Part shown: piece after piece, positions 10,355 to 19,263 of the stretch
How the letters are laid out: the number at the start of each line of letters is the position of its first letter
Numbering within the stretch: position 1 is the first letter of the stretch
NCBI GenBank assembly: GCA_028287035.1
Contig: JAQBQL010000133.1
Coordinates: 1-64,000, forward strand
Length of the DNA: 64,000 bases
Direction: 5' to 3'
From: Labilithrix sp.
GTDB taxonomy: Bacteria > Myxococcota > Polyangia > Polyangiales > Polyangiaceae
The notes under the pieces: model-generated
Told to the model about the DNA's origin: nothing
Seen by the model: only the letters and a program-made list of their open reading frames with translations
The model's database searches: none
Program-made: the position numbers and the translations under genes

Positions 10355-11214
10355 GCGCTGGCCTGCGCCAGCACCCATTTCGCGATGCTCTCGACGATGT
10401 CCTTCCACGCGGCCTCGTTGAGCACCTCGTGGAAGAGCCCCTCGCGCTCGTCCCATACCTTCGAGGCGCTGCTCGCCGCGTCGAAGAAGCGCTTTCCGGC
10501 GCGCATGCTCGCCACCTTGTCGGCGGTGCCGAACACCTCGTAGAGGGGCAGCTTCAGGCGCGACGCGCCGGCCAGGGCACGCTCCTGCGCGGCCGACGAT
10601 TCGGTGAACCAGCGGGCGGTCGCGTTCGGGAAGACGAGCGGGTCGCCGTCGTAGGCCTTCGCGCGCTCCGCGTCGTGCGTCATGTCCGCGCCGTGGAGGC
10701 CGCTCGGCAGTCCGAGCTTCGGGTAGATGCGCGACATCACCTTCGCGGCGGCGATCTTGAGCGCGGGAACCTCGAGCGCGAGGCCGAGGTACGGGGCAGA
10801 GAGCACGAGGCCCTTCCACGGCGACGGGTCGGCGAGCGCGCTCGTTGCGGCGACGAGGCCGCCGAAGCTGTGCCCAAAGAGGAACCGTGGCGCCGCGGCG
10901 CCGCCGGGCGTCTGGGCGGCGTGCCGGTCGACGAGGATGCGGAGCTCGCGGACGTCGTCGAGGAACTCGTCGAAGCGGCTGCAGTACCCGCGGGTGCCCT
11001 GGGCGCGGCCGTGGCCCCGCAGGTCGACGGCGACCGAGCCGATGCCATGCTCGGCGAGCGCGCCCATCACGTGCCCGTAGCGCGCCGCATGGTCGGCGTA
11101 GCCCGGGATGATCGCGAGCATCGCCTTCGGCGGAGCGCTCGGCATCGCGGACACGAAATACAGTGCGGGACCGCCGGTGCGCGGGACCGATCCTTCGTCG
11201 AGCTCGATGGTCAT
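10348..11214 (-). CDS. Alpha/beta hydrolase, monoacylglycerol lipase-like
   Basis: 288 residues of the serine aminopeptidase/monoacylglycerol lipase type. The nucleophile elbow is FLFGHSFGGLV (about 130-140), the acid is in VFGTADKVAS and the base in GLFHEVLNE. The oxyanion strand IIPGYADHAARY is near the N-terminus. No signal peptide is visible, so it should act in the cytoplasm on monoglycerides or related esters. The start codon overlaps the stop of the ECF sigma factor gene (ATGA), so the two are translationally coupled. That is an unusual pairing and suggests the sigma factor and the lipase respond to the same signal. Confidence 0.82.
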   Translation of the reverse strand: MTIELDEGSVPRTGGPALYFVSAMPSAPPKAMLAIIPGYADHAARYGHVMGALAEHGIGSVAVDLRGHGRAQGTRGYCSRFDEFLDDVRELRILVDRHAAQTPGGAAAPRFLFGHSFGGLVAATSALADPSPWKGLVLSAPYLGLALEVPALKIAAAKVMSRIYPKLGLPSGLHGADMTHDAERAKAYDGDPLVFPNATARWFTESSAAQERALAGASRLKLPLYEVFGTADKVASMRAGKRFFDAASSASKVWDEREGLFHEVLNEAAWKDIVESIAKWVLAQASAQ

Positions 11215-11864
11215 TCCGCCTCCGTTCGGCCGGCTGGTGTGCCCAGCTCGGCCGTCACGCCTTCCTTCACCAGTGCCTCACGCAGCGCTCCCAGGGCCCG
11301 CGCGGCGCGCGACTTGATGGTGCCGAGCGGCACGCCCTCGCGGGCCGCGATCTCGGGGTACGAGAGCCCCTCGAAGAACGCGATCTCGAGCGTCTGGCGC
11401 TGCGCATCGGGCAGCGCGGCGAGCGCGCGGCGGATCTTCTCACGCTCGGACGACTCGGACGTGAGCTGCTCGGGATCGCGCGTCGACGCGGGAGGCTCGT
11501 GAGGAAGGATCTCGCGCGCGAGGGCGCCGCGGCGCTCGCGACGCCGCGTCCGGTCGATGCTGAGGTTACGCACGAGCGTGACGAGCCACGCGATGACCGA
11601 GCCGCGCTCGGCCGTGTACTGGCTCGCGCGGTCGTTCACGGCCACGAAGGCGTCGTGCACGAGGTCCTCGGCCTCCGACCGGTCGCGAAGGATCCGCAGC
11701 GCGATCGGGAACAGCGTCGAGGCATGCCGATCGTAGAGGACGCCGACCGCGCCGACGTCCCCGCCGGCGATCGACGCCAAGAGCTCCCCATCGGCGCGAG
11801 TATCAGGCACGACTCCCCGGATTTCCCAGAGCGCGAGAGTACGAGAATCCCTCGAAGTTGACAC
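11211..11864 (-). CDS. ECF-type RNA polymerase sigma factor
   Basis: A short sigma-70 family protein with region 2 (LYDRHASTLFPIALRILRD, then EAEDLVHDAFVAV) and region 4 (LAALPDAQRQTLEIAFFEG and the helix-turn-helix YPEIAAREGVPLGTIKSR). Regions 1 and 3 are absent, as in ECF sigma factors. The annotated GTG at 11864 gives 217 residues; a GTG at 11810 preceded by GGGGAG would give 199 residues and is a credible alternative. The sequence around the start overlaps the divergent peptidase gene's leader. No zinc-finger anti-sigma factor is next to it. The stop overlaps the hydrolase start by 4 bases. Confidence 0.9.
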   Translation of the reverse strand: MSTSRDSRTLALWEIRGVVPDTRADGELLASIAGGDVGAVGVLYDRHASTLFPIALRILRDRSEAEDLVHDAFVAVNDRASQYTAERGSVIAWLVTLVRNLSIDRTRRRERRGALAREILPHEPPASTRDPEQLTSESSEREKIRRALAALPDAQRQTLEIAFFEGLSYPEIAAREGVPLGTIKSRAARALGALREALVKEGVTAELGTPAGRTEAE

Positions 11865-11896
11865 GACAAAGGCATGCGTCGGAGAGTTCGCAGCGC

Positions 11897-12532
11897 ATGA
11901 ACCGCGCGGCCATCGCCCTCCTCGCGTCCCTCGGCGCTGCGTGCGTCCGCGCGCCTTCGGGTGCGGATGCCAGGCTGCCCGCAGGAGTCGGGCTCGCGGT
12001 GCCCACTGCGGGGATCCCGCTGGTCGCGCCGCTGCCGCCGCTCCCGGCGCCGTCCGTGCCCGAGACCGCCCGGGCGTATCCGCTGCTCGCGACGCTGGTC
12101 CAGACGCACAGCGACGAGCGCGTGCCCCTCGACGAGGTCAATCCGACGCAGGAGCGGTTCTCGGCGCTGCTTGCCGACCGGGTCTCCGGCGAGAAGCATC
12201 CGTTCGATCCGAAGCTCCTCGAGCTGCTGCGCGCGCTCGCCCGGCGTCACGCGGCGGCGCGCATCGAGCTCGTGAGCGGCTACCGCAGCCCGAAGCTCAA
12301 CGAGATGATGAGGAAGCAGGGGAGGCACGTCGCGTCCCACAGCCAGCACTCCCTCGGGCACGCCGTCGACTTCCGCATCGTGCCGGGCGGCGAGACGCGA
12401 GGCATCGACCCGCGGACGCTGGAAAAGGAAGTCCGCGATCTCGGCTGGGCCGGCGGGGTCGGCGTCTACACGACGCCGAGCGACTGGTTCGTGCACTGCG
12501 ACGTCGGCCGTCTGCGCCGGTGGAACGGGTGA
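11897..12532 (+). CDS. M15/DUF882-type peptidoglycan peptidase, exported
   Basis: 211 residues. The ATG at 11897 follows GGAGAG by 10 bases and opens a signal sequence (MNRAAIALLASLGAACV) that may be a lipobox. A Pro/Ala-rich linker leads to the catalytic domain with ELVSGYRSPKLNE, the zinc-binding HSQHSLGHAVDF, and DWFVHCDVG at the end. This motif set is that of the YcbK/MepK group of the D-Ala-D-Ala metallopeptidase fold, which cleave peptide crosslinks in the cell wall. It should act in the periplasm in wall remodelling. It is divergent from the ECF sigma factor, which could regulate it; no evidence beyond position. Confidence 0.8.
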   Translation: MNRAAIALLASLGAACVRAPSGADARLPAGVGLAVPTAGIPLVAPLPPLPAPSVPETARAYPLLATLVQTHSDERVPLDEVNPTQERFSALLADRVSGEKHPFDPKLLELLRALARRHAAARIELVSGYRSPKLNEMMRKQGRHVASHSQHSLGHAVDFRIVPGGETRGIDPRTLEKEVRDLGWAGGVGVYTTPSDWFVHCDVGRLRRWNG

Positions 12533-12560
12533 GCGCGGGCTCGCTCGCGACCGCGCGCGG

Positions 12561-14063
12561 TCAGGGCATCGCGAGCGTCGCCTGGGCGAACGCGTACTGA
12601 GCGATCCGGGCCGCCTCGACGTCGTTGACCGCATCGGTCCGGCCGCGCGCCATGCCGGCCATGATGCGCCGCGCGCCGTCGCCGAGGAGGAGACCCGACC
12701 AGCCGACCCGGAGCTCCAGAGGCACGTACGGACGCCAGGCGAAGCTCACGTCGATCTCGTGTCCGAGCTCCGCGCTGGCGGCGCCGGTGATGGGCGCGTA
12801 GCCGGCGTGCCCGTAGCCGCTCGCGGGCGTGCTGCTGCCGACCGTCTGGAGGTAGCTGCCGACCCATTCGCCGCCGGTGCGCGCGAGCCGCGCGTAGCGG
12901 TACTCGAGGCCGAAGCTCGTGTCGGTCCACGGCACGATCTGGGCGCGGCCGGCGAGGTCGACCGCGTTCGACCACGCGAAGAGATCCATCTGGCCATGGA
13001 AGCGCTGCGGATCGGGGAGCAGCGGATCGAACTGGGTGTACGTGCCGCGCCCGTCGTCGCCGGACGCGTACGAGGCGCTGACCCGGAACGTCGGCGTGAG
13101 CCGCACCTCGGGGAGCGTCTTCTGGAGATGACCGGCGAGGGCGAAGGCGCGCACGTCCGACCCGCCGACCGCGAGCGAGGCGGCGGTGCCGAGCTGGTAC
13201 GCGCCCTCGATGCCGTGGTCCCAGCCCTTCGCCTCGCCGGAGATCCGGAGCGAGCCGGTGTACAGCTCGCCCGAGCTCCGCGCGATCGCGAACCGCGAGC
13301 CGTCCAGCGCCTCGCCGCTGCTGCGCGCGACGCGCGCGAACGCGAACAGCTCGATGCGGAGCAGCGGGTCGACGGTGTACCTGCCCATGAGGCCGTAGAG
13401 CTGCACGCCCGAGTACGAGGGTCCGGAGCGCTGGGCGAAGCTCGAGCCGAGCGGGCCGGGCGCCTCGAGGATCACCGCGAGCGCCTCGACGTCGACGTTG
13501 CCGAAGGCGACATGGCCGCGCGCCGCGTCGAGCGAGCGGCCGGTCGGCGAGAAGTCCGCGTCACCGACGAGGCGTCCCTCGCCCCAGACCACCGCTTGCC
13601 GTCCGAGGCGCAGCATGGCGCCGCGCGCGGCGGCGGTGCGGGCCTCGAGGTACGCCTCGTACGCGCCCACCTGCGCCGGTGCGCGGGCGGGTCCGAGGGT
13701 CGCGCTCGCGATGGACGTTCCGAGGGCGCGCGCGTCCTGCAGCGTGACCTGGGCGCGCACCGCGCCGTGCTCGACGCCGAGACCGAGCCGCGAGCGCTCG
13801 GCGGCGTCCCACGCGCTCCGGACGCGCGGACCGAGCGCCCCGCGGAGGTCGAACCCGCCGAGGTCGGGCGCGTCGCGCCGGTACTCCGCGCGGGTGCGCA
13901 CCTCGACGAGCGGCTTCAGCTGCCAGTCGCCGACGGCGATGGTCGTGGGCGCCGCCGGGGTCGCTTGCGCATGCGCCTCGCGGGGCGCGAAGAGCATCTG
14001 CGAGAGCATGCAGCCGAGCGCGGCGGCAAGCCCCGGGACCGCAGCTTTCACGCGACGAGGCAC
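12561..14063 (-). CDS. Alginate-export/porin-like outer-membrane protein
   Basis: Read from GTG 14063, which lies 13 bases after the stop of the CCA-adding enzyme gene; a GTG at 14051 is also possible. The first 35 residues are a signal peptide ending in AHAQ. About 465 residues of beta-barrel-like sequence follow, with alternating patterns and repeated motifs such as GDWQLKPLVEVRTRAEYRR, GRQAVVWGEGRLVGDADF and SFGLEYRYARLARTGGEW. These are typical of the AlgE/alginate_exp barrel family. It probably forms a channel for anionic solutes or polysaccharide; the substrate is unknown. The C-terminus (LAMP) lacks the usual terminal Phe. Co-transcription with the tRNA enzyme upstream appears positional only. 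Confidence 0.7.
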   Translation of the reverse strand: MPRRVKAAVPGLAAALGCMLSQMLFAPREAHAQATPAAPTTIAVGDWQLKPLVEVRTRAEYRRDAPDLGGFDLRGALGPRVRSAWDAAERSRLGLGVEHGAVRAQVTLQDARALGTSIASATLGPARAPAQVGAYEAYLEARTAAARGAMLRLGRQAVVWGEGRLVGDADFSPTGRSLDAARGHVAFGNVDVEALAVILEAPGPLGSSFAQRSGPSYSGVQLYGLMGRYTVDPLLRIELFAFARVARSSGEALDGSRFAIARSSGELYTGSLRISGEAKGWDHGIEGAYQLGTAASLAVGGSDVRAFALAGHLQKTLPEVRLTPTFRVSASYASGDDGRGTYTQFDPLLPDPQRFHGQMDLFAWSNAVDLAGRAQIVPWTDTSFGLEYRYARLARTGGEWVGSYLQTVGSSTPASGYGHAGYAPITGAASAELGHEIDVSFAWRPYVPLELRVGWSGLLLGDGARRIMAGMARGRTDAVNDVEAARIAQYAFAQATLAMP

Positions 14064-14076
14064 GCGCCCGACGGTA

Positions 14077-15465
14077 TCACGACTCCTCGGCGCGCCTCGC
14101 GATGATCTCGCGCGCGAGACCGAGCAGCGCTCCGCGTTCGTTGACGGCGGGGTCGGCGAGCACCGCCTCGAGCAGCTCCTCGAGGACCTGTCCGATGATG
14201 CGGCCAGGCTCGAGGCCCGCCTCCTTGATGAGGGTGTTGCCATCGATCGCGAGGTCACGCGTGGAGAGCGCCGCGCCCTCCGCCTTGATCTTCTCGACGT
14301 GCGCCTTGAGGAGGACGAGCGGCGCCAGGTGTGACTCCTCGAAGATGGGACCCTTGCCGCGCAGGTCGGCCTCGCTGAGCGCGTAGAGGTCCTCGATGCG
14401 ATCGGGCCCGACGCGCTTCATCCACCGGCGCACCGCCTGGTCCGACCACGCGTCGTAGTGAAAGAGATGGTGCCGCACGAGGGCGACGATCCGATCGCGC
14501 TCGTCGTTCGAGAAGCGGAGCCGCGCCGCGATGGGGGCGGCGATCTCGGCGCCGATCTGGTCGTGATCGTAGAACGTGTAGTCCTTCGTCTTCTCGCTGA
14601 AGGCCCGCGAGCGCGGCTTGCCGACGTCGTGGAGGAGCGCCGCGACGCGGAGCACGGGGTCACCGATGCACGCGTCGAGGCACGCCATGGCATGGCCCCA
14701 CACGTCGAACGAGTGCCACTTGTTCTGCTCCATGCCGACGCCCTCGAGCAGCTCCGGGCAGGTGACTCCGAGGATGCCCGAACGGCGCATGATCTCGAAG
14801 GCGCGCGACGGCGTCTTCGCCTTCATCGTCTTCAGCCACTCGTCGCGGACACGTTCCGCGCTGACCTTCCGGAACGTGCCGAGCGTGGGCTCGATCGCCT
14901 CGAACGTCTCCGCGTCCAGCTCGAAGCCGAGGGTCGCGCTGAAGCGTGCCGCGCGGAGCACGCGGAGGCCATCCTCGGAGAAGCGCTCGAACGCCTTGCC
15001 GACGGCGCGGATGATCCGGCGATCGAGGTCGCGCCGCCCGTCGAACGGGTCGACGAGGGCGCCGCTCTCGCTGTCGACCGCGATGGCGTTGATCGTGAAG
15101 TCGCGCCGCGCGAGGTCGGCGACGATGTCGTCGACGAAGTGCACCGCGTCGGGGCGGCGGCCGTCCGAGTAGCTGGCTTCCCCGCGCAGCGTCGTCACCT
15201 CGTAGTGCTGCCCGCGCATCACGACGGTGATGGTCCCGTGCTGGAGCCCCGTCGGGATCGCGCGCGGGAAGAGCTTCATCAGCTCCTTCGGCAGGGCGTC
15301 GGTCGCGATGTCCCAGTCGGCCGCCGACCCGCCGAGCAGCGTGTCGCGCACGCAGCCGCCCACGATCCACGCGCGCTTGCCGGCATGCCGCAGGCGCTCG
15401 CACAGGCCGAGGGCGTCGGCCGGCACGAGCGCGAGGTCGAAGGACTGCGATGGCGAGGAGGACAC
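14077..15465 (-). CDS. cca: CCA tRNA nucleotidyltransferase / poly(A) polymerase family
   Basis: GTG start at 15465 chosen because the homology (QSFDLALVPADALGLCERLR) starts right there; upstream codons are Arg/Ser-rich readthrough. 462 residues. The class II nucleotidyltransferase head has VGGCVRDTLLGG and ADWDIATDA with the metal-binding Asp pair, then RRDFTINAIAVD and LDRRIIRAVGKAFERFSEDGLRVLRAARF. A C-terminal HD domain follows (LLHDVGKPRSRA), as in CCA-adding enzymes with phosphohydrolase activity. It adds or repairs the 3' CCA of tRNA. CCA-adding and poly(A) polymerase activities cannot be separated with certainty from sequence, but the HD domain favours the former. Confidence 0.88.
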   Translation of the reverse strand: MSSSPSQSFDLALVPADALGLCERLRHAGKRAWIVGGCVRDTLLGGSAADWDIATDALPKELMKLFPRAIPTGLQHGTITVVMRGQHYEVTTLRGEASYSDGRRPDAVHFVDDIVADLARRDFTINAIAVDSESGALVDPFDGRRDLDRRIIRAVGKAFERFSEDGLRVLRAARFSATLGFELDAETFEAIEPTLGTFRKVSAERVRDEWLKTMKAKTPSRAFEIMRRSGILGVTCPELLEGVGMEQNKWHSFDVWGHAMACLDACIGDPVLRVAALLHDVGKPRSRAFSEKTKDYTFYDHDQIGAEIAAPIAARLRFSNDERDRIVALVRHHLFHYDAWSDQAVRRWMKRVGPDRIEDLYALSEADLRGKGPIFEESHLAPLVLLKAHVEKIKAEGAALSTRDLAIDGNTLIKEAGLEPGRIIGQVLEELLEAVLADPAVNERGALLGLAREIIARRAEES

Positions 15466-15513
15466 GACGGGTGTTCTAGGCGATCCGGGTGCTTTGGCAC
15501 CCCGCAAATGCGA

Positions 15514-15547
15514 AAGAGCCCACGTGCCGGTCGGCGCGTGGGCTCTT
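15514..15547 (-). terminator. Hairpin terminator of the Cys-rich lipoprotein gene
   Basis: An 11-bp perfect stem (AAGAGCCCACG/CGTGGGCTCTT) with a 12-base GC-rich loop lies 37 bases past the stop at 15584. Read on the minus strand it is followed by TTCGCATTTGC, a modest T tract. It separates this gene from the CCA-adding enzyme gene downstream. Confidence 0.7.
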
Positions 15548-15583
15548 CGCGTCAGGCGCTCTCGCGGTGCGAGAGCACGCTGC

Positions 15584-16372
15584 TCACTTGCAGTAGCCGC
15601 GGTCGACGAAGCCCTGGAAGTCGATGAACGGCGTGCAGGTCGTGCCCGCGCCGCAGTTGTTGTCGCTGAGGCTACAGAGCTTGATCTCCGTCGCGTCCGG
15701 GCAGTTGTTGCCGACCGGCGTACGGCAGCGCGAGCCGCCCTCGTTGTAGACACGCTGCACGCCGCACGCGACGGGGTGCTTCGTGTCGGTCTTCGGCGTG
15801 TTGCCGATGTTGAGCGTGTTCTTCGGATCAGTCGCGAGGCGCGCCGGATCCTGGATCATGCAGCAGATCTGGCCGGTGTCGCACTGGTTCTTGTCGGCGC
15901 ACTGCCACGCATTGCCGGTCATGAACGAGGACTTGGCATTGGGCGCCTCGGCGGCGCACTTCGCCTTGCCGTCCTCGTACGTGCCGCCCTTCGCGCCGGG
16001 CGCGCAGAACGTCGGCTGGAACGCGGTGCCAACCTTGTCGCTGGTGTTGCAGCAGGTCTCGTTGTTCGGACAGACGGGGCCCGCGTCCGTACCGCTGTCG
16101 AGGAACGCGCAGCGGAGCCCGGTCGAGAAGTCACGGAGCTTCGGGTTGTTGCCGCAGTCGACGTCCGACGCGTCCTGCTGGCCAGGGCCGGCGTCGTCGT
16201 CCGGCAGGTCGACGCCGCCGTCGCCCTTCGCGCTGTCCGGCTTGCTGCCGTCGACGGTCGGGGTCGGCGTGGCCGAACCGTTGTCGGTGCCGCACGCCAC
16301 GACGATGAGGCCGGCGCCGATGGCCGAGGCCGCACCGATGAAGAGGGCGAACTTACGAAAACGCTGAACCAT
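15584..16372 (-). CDS. Cys-rich lipoprotein of unknown function
   Basis: The ATG at 16372 has a textbook AAGGAGCT site and begins a lipoprotein signal (IGAASAIGAGLIVVACGTD). The mature part opens with a Pro/Asp-rich linker (about 30-70) and then holds about 17 cysteines in a domain of 190 residues, including NETCCNTSD and GQICCMIQD, so several disulfides are likely. Such secreted Cys-rich lipoproteins are frequent in Myxococcota genomes and are mostly uncharacterised. No enzymatic motif was seen. It is a single-gene unit with its own terminator. Confidence 0.6.
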   Translation of the reverse strand: MVQRFRKFALFIGAASAIGAGLIVVACGTDNGSATPTPTVDGSKPDSAKGDGGVDLPDDDAGPGQQDASDVDCGNNPKLRDFSTGLRCAFLDSGTDAGPVCPNNETCCNTSDKVGTAFQPTFCAPGAKGGTYEDGKAKCAAEAPNAKSSFMTGNAWQCADKNQCDTGQICCMIQDPARLATDPKNTLNIGNTPKTDTKHPVACGVQRVYNEGGSRCRTPVGNNCPDATEIKLCSLSDNNCGAGTTCTPFIDFQGFVDRGYCK

Positions 16373-16471
16373 GCCGAGCTCCTTGAAGAAAGCACCACGA
16401 AGGCGCGTATGGCCGGGAAACACGCTGGTTTCCAGACGCGAACTCTCTAGCACGGCTCCGGCGCGCCGCCA

Positions 16472-17524
16472 CTAGGGCGTCGAGGCGTCGCCGGTTTCCG
16501 GGTCGCCGTGAGGCCAGGCGAGGCGGCTGAAGATCGGCGGCACCCCGCGTCGCCGTCGATGCGCGGCCTCCCAGGTCACGATCCGGTGACTGATCAGCGC
16601 CGACGCGGTGGCGAGCGTCAGGCCCGCGACGATGTCGATGAGGTAGTGCCAGCGGAGGAACATCGTCGCTCCGATGATCTGGACAGTCGTGAACGCCATC
16701 ACCGGCCAGGTCACGCGGAAGGGCCACGCGCGGCGGTGCATGAACGAGAAGATCGTGAAGAACGTCGGGATCGCGGTGTGAAGGCTCGGGAAGATGTCCT
16801 TCTGCGCGCCCGCACCGTCGACGGTCGCCCGGACCATGCGCCAGAAGAGGCCGCCCTCGAGCGGATGCTCGAAGCGCGCCGCGAGGTGATGGTAGGGGCC
16901 CCAGCCGGGCACCACCATGTAGAGCAGCTGACCGAGCACGACGACGCCGAGGAGCCCCAGCGAGAAATGCGCGAACCTCGCGCGGTTACGCGAGAACAGC
17001 ATCATGGGCAGGACGTGGACGCTGAGCAGGAAGAAGTAGCTGAAGTAGAAGAACGCGAACCACTCGGTCGTCTGCGGCGTGACGAAGCGGTCCCACGCGA
17101 GCGACGGCTCGACGCCGAAGACCCGCAGGTCGAGCGCGAGGAGCGCGCCGTCGACCGCATGCGGGCTCACCGCGGGCAGGATCCAGCGCAGCTCGAAGTA
17201 CGAGAGGAACGCGGGCAGGAGCACCGACAGCCGGTACACGAGACCGTGCGCGAGGCCCCCCTGCCGGAGGATGCCGCCCCGCGTGAGCGTCATACCGATC
17301 GCGAAGCCCACGACGTCCGCGCTGACCAGCTGCAGCGCGGTCGCGCGGCCGGGGCCCGGCGCGAACAGCGATGCCACCAGCAGGATCGTCAGGTAGCCGG
17401 CGAGGAAGTAGTCCTGCGCCGCGAACGTCGCCCGCATGCGCGCCGCGATCTGCGCGAGCGAGTGCTGCGGGCCGGCGGGCACGGTCAGCCGTTCGCCGGC
17501 GCTTGCTCCACCCGAGGACTGCAT
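16472..17524 (-). CDS. PAP2-family integral membrane phosphatase/phosphotransferase
   Basis: 350 residues with about six hydrophobic helices. Two of the PAP2 active-site motifs are visible: KDIFPSLHTAIP (PSLH, about 248) and FLRWHYLIDIVAG (His and Asp, about 295). The first motif, KxxxxxxRP, is not obvious. That pattern is seen in the branch related to inositol phosphorylceramide synthases and to outer-leaflet lipid phosphatases. It likely acts on a lipid phosphate at the membrane. A ferredoxin gene lies 111 bases upstream on the same strand; that gap has a weak inverted repeat (TGCGAA/TTCGCA at 17607-17624). Confidence 0.75.
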   Translation of the reverse strand: MQSSGGASAGERLTVPAGPQHSLAQIAARMRATFAAQDYFLAGYLTILLVASLFAPGPGRATALQLVSADVVGFAIGMTLTRGGILRQGGLAHGLVYRLSVLLPAFLSYFELRWILPAVSPHAVDGALLALDLRVFGVEPSLAWDRFVTPQTTEWFAFFYFSYFFLLSVHVLPMMLFSRNRARFAHFSLGLLGVVVLGQLLYMVVPGWGPYHHLAARFEHPLEGGLFWRMVRATVDGAGAQKDIFPSLHTAIPTFFTIFSFMHRRAWPFRVTWPVMAFTTVQIIGATMFLRWHYLIDIVAGLTLATASALISHRIVTWEAAHRRRRGVPPIFSRLAWPHGDPETGDASTP

Positions 17525-17635
17525 GACAGCCCCGTGTTCTTTGCACGACCCGGTGCGGCGCGCCGTTACCGAAAACGCGAAAACGACTTATTTCAGCGGG
17601 CGTTCATGCGAAGCGGCGTTCGCACGCGTGCGCGA

Positions 17636-17947
17636 TCAGTAATCGTTCTGCGCCTTGATGCGCACCGTTGCGGTGCCGGGCCCGAGCTGCGCGCAGCACG
17701 CCAGCCGGAAGCGCGGCGGCTTCGCGTCGATCGCCTCGAGGACGTCGAGCTCGTCCGCATCGGGCGGGAGGAGCGCCGACTCGCCCTCGAGCACCTCGAT
17801 GTGGCACGTCGCGCAGCTCGCGCTCCGGCACGAGAACGGGATGGGAGCCTCGTGATCGTCGCAGAGGTCGGCGATGGAGCCGCCGTTCGGCGCCTCGACC
17901 GTCTTCTTGATGGAACCGTCTGCGGACTCGAAGGTGACCGTGGGCAT
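17636..17947 (-). CDS. Plant-type 2Fe-2S ferredoxin
   Basis: 103 residues. Cysteine ligands lie at 40, 45, 48 and about 84 (CRSASCATCH and LACC), the CX4CX2C...C pattern of [2Fe-2S] ferredoxins. The fold begins with the beta strand MPTVTFESADG. It should carry electrons in the cytoplasm to oxygenases or related enzymes; no partner is next to it. The gene has its own start at ATG 17947 and no overlap with neighbours. Confidence 0.88.
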   Translation of the reverse strand: MPTVTFESADGSIKKTVEAPNGGSIADLCDDHEAPIPFSCRSASCATCHIEVLEGESALLPPDADELDVLEAIDAKPPRFRLACCAQLGPGTATVRIKAQNDY

Positions 17948-18012
17948 GGCGGCGCCTATCTAGCCTCTCGGCGCGTGCCACGGCAAGTCGGACGCGCGCG
18001 AGGCCACGTTGC

Positions 18013-19263
18013 TCAGACGCGCTCGAGCAGGAGCGCATGCTCGGCACGCGGCCGGTCTCCGAACGCCGCCGCGGTCGGCGCATGGAAGTGCGGCCGCGCC
18101 TGCGACGCGCGCGCCACGGGCTCGAAGCTCCGAACGCGCTCGGCGGCGGCGCGCACCATCTCGTCGGCACGGAGCGCCCGCGGCGGCTCTCCGCGGGGCC
18201 CGCGACCGGTGGCCGAGTCCGCGATGAGCAGGACCACCGAGGCGCCGCGCCGGGTGACGCGTGCGAGCGCCCGGAAGAACCTCTCGAGCTCGCGTTCCCA
18301 GCTCGCGCGCGCCTCGTCCGGCGTCAGGCGCTCGTAGTTGCGGCGCGCGCCGAGCTCGTCCTTCGCGAACCGCCGGGTGTCGAGCCCGAGCCAGCGCATG
18401 CGCAGCTCGTGGTGCGCCAGGTAGTCGTAGGTCGCGACGTAGGGCGGCGACGTGATGACGACGTCGACGGAGGCCTCGTCCAGCTTCGTGAGCTGCGCGG
18501 CGTCGTCGAGCACGACGCGCGCCCGCGGGTAGGGCTGCGGGAGGAGCTCCGCGAAGGCGACGAAGCGTTCCGCGAGCTCCTCGGTCTTCTTCACGAACAG
18601 CCGCGCCGGAAAGCCCGCGCTGATGCGCTTCTCGAGCTGCTCCTCGGACGTGTCGCCCTTCTTGGCGCTCATCTTCACGAGGATCGACGAGAACACCAGC
18701 CACAGGTCGGGGCGCGCCTCGGGCGGTGCCTTCTCGATGCCGGCGCGGATGCCGTCGACCTCGAGGAGCACGTGCGGCGCGAAGGACGAGACGTCCTCCT
18801 GCGGGAGCCGGCGCGACGCGCCCTGCTTCGCCTTGCGGCGCGCGTCGGCGAAGGCGGCCACGTCCTCCGCGGCCTTCAGCAGCGCCGCGATCGCCTCGGG
18901 CTTGCGCGGGTAGGTCTTCGCGCGTGCCAGCATGACGGCGAGCGGGTTCAGATCGGTGCCGATCGCGTCGCGCCCTGCGAGCATCGCCTCGACCAGCACC
19001 GTGCCGGAGCCGCAGAACGGATCGAGCACGACGCCGTGATCGGGCGCGAACGCCTCGACGAGGCGCCGCACGGTCACGGGATGCGCGCGCGCCGGGTAGG
19101 CATGGAAGCCATGCACGTGGGCGCGATCGGGGGCGTTCGCGTCGCCGGTGGGCTCGACGTCGACCGCCTCGGCGAGGAGCTCGCTCGCGCGCTCGTCGCC
19201 GCCGCGATCGATCTCGCCGCCGACGTTGGTGAGGGAGCGGCGTCGCCGGATGGGCTCGTTCAT
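18013..19263 (-). CDS. Solitary DNA methyltransferase (N4/N6-type, DPFCGSGT...TSPPY)
   Basis: 416 residues. The cofactor motif VVLDPFCGSGTVL (81-88) lies before the catalytic motif VVITSPPYVATYDY (TSPPY at 271-275), and AIGTDLNPLAV follows motif I. The order places it among amino-methyltransferases with a permuted arrangement. The target-recognition part is probably the 120-260 region. No restriction endonuclease gene is nearby, so it is an orphan methylase or a non-restriction modification enzyme. Its ATG overlaps the stop of the upstream zinc-ribbon gene by 4 bases, so the two are translationally coupled. RNA rather than DNA as substrate cannot be excluded. Confidence 0.75.
   Translation of the reverse strand: MNEPIRRRRSLTNVGGEIDRGGDERASELLAEAVDVEPTGDANAPDRAHVHGFHAYPARAHPVTVRRLVEAFAPDHGVVLDPFCGSGTVLVEAMLAGRDAIGTDLNPLAVMLARAKTYPRKPEAIAALLKAAEDVAAFADARRKAKQGASRRLPQEDVSSFAPHVLLEVDGIRAGIEKAPPEARPDLWLVFSSILVKMSAKKGDTSEEQLEKRISAGFPARLFVKKTEELAERFVAFAELLPQPYPRARVVLDDAAQLTKLDEASVDVVITSPPYVATYDYLAHHELRMRWLGLDTRRFAKDELGARRNYERLTPDEARASWERELERFFRALARVTRRGASVVLLIADSATGRGPRGEPPRALRADEMVRAAAERVRSFEPVARASQARPHFHAPTAAAFGDRPRAEHALLLERV

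Noticed and set aside
17607..17624. Hairpin TGCGAA/TTCGCA downstream of the ferredoxin gene
   Set aside because: Only six bp with no strong following T tract on the minus strand; too weak to call a terminator.
18013..19263. Complete restriction-modification system
   Set aside because: Only a methyltransferase was found; no endonuclease-like gene in the neighbouring 5 kb.
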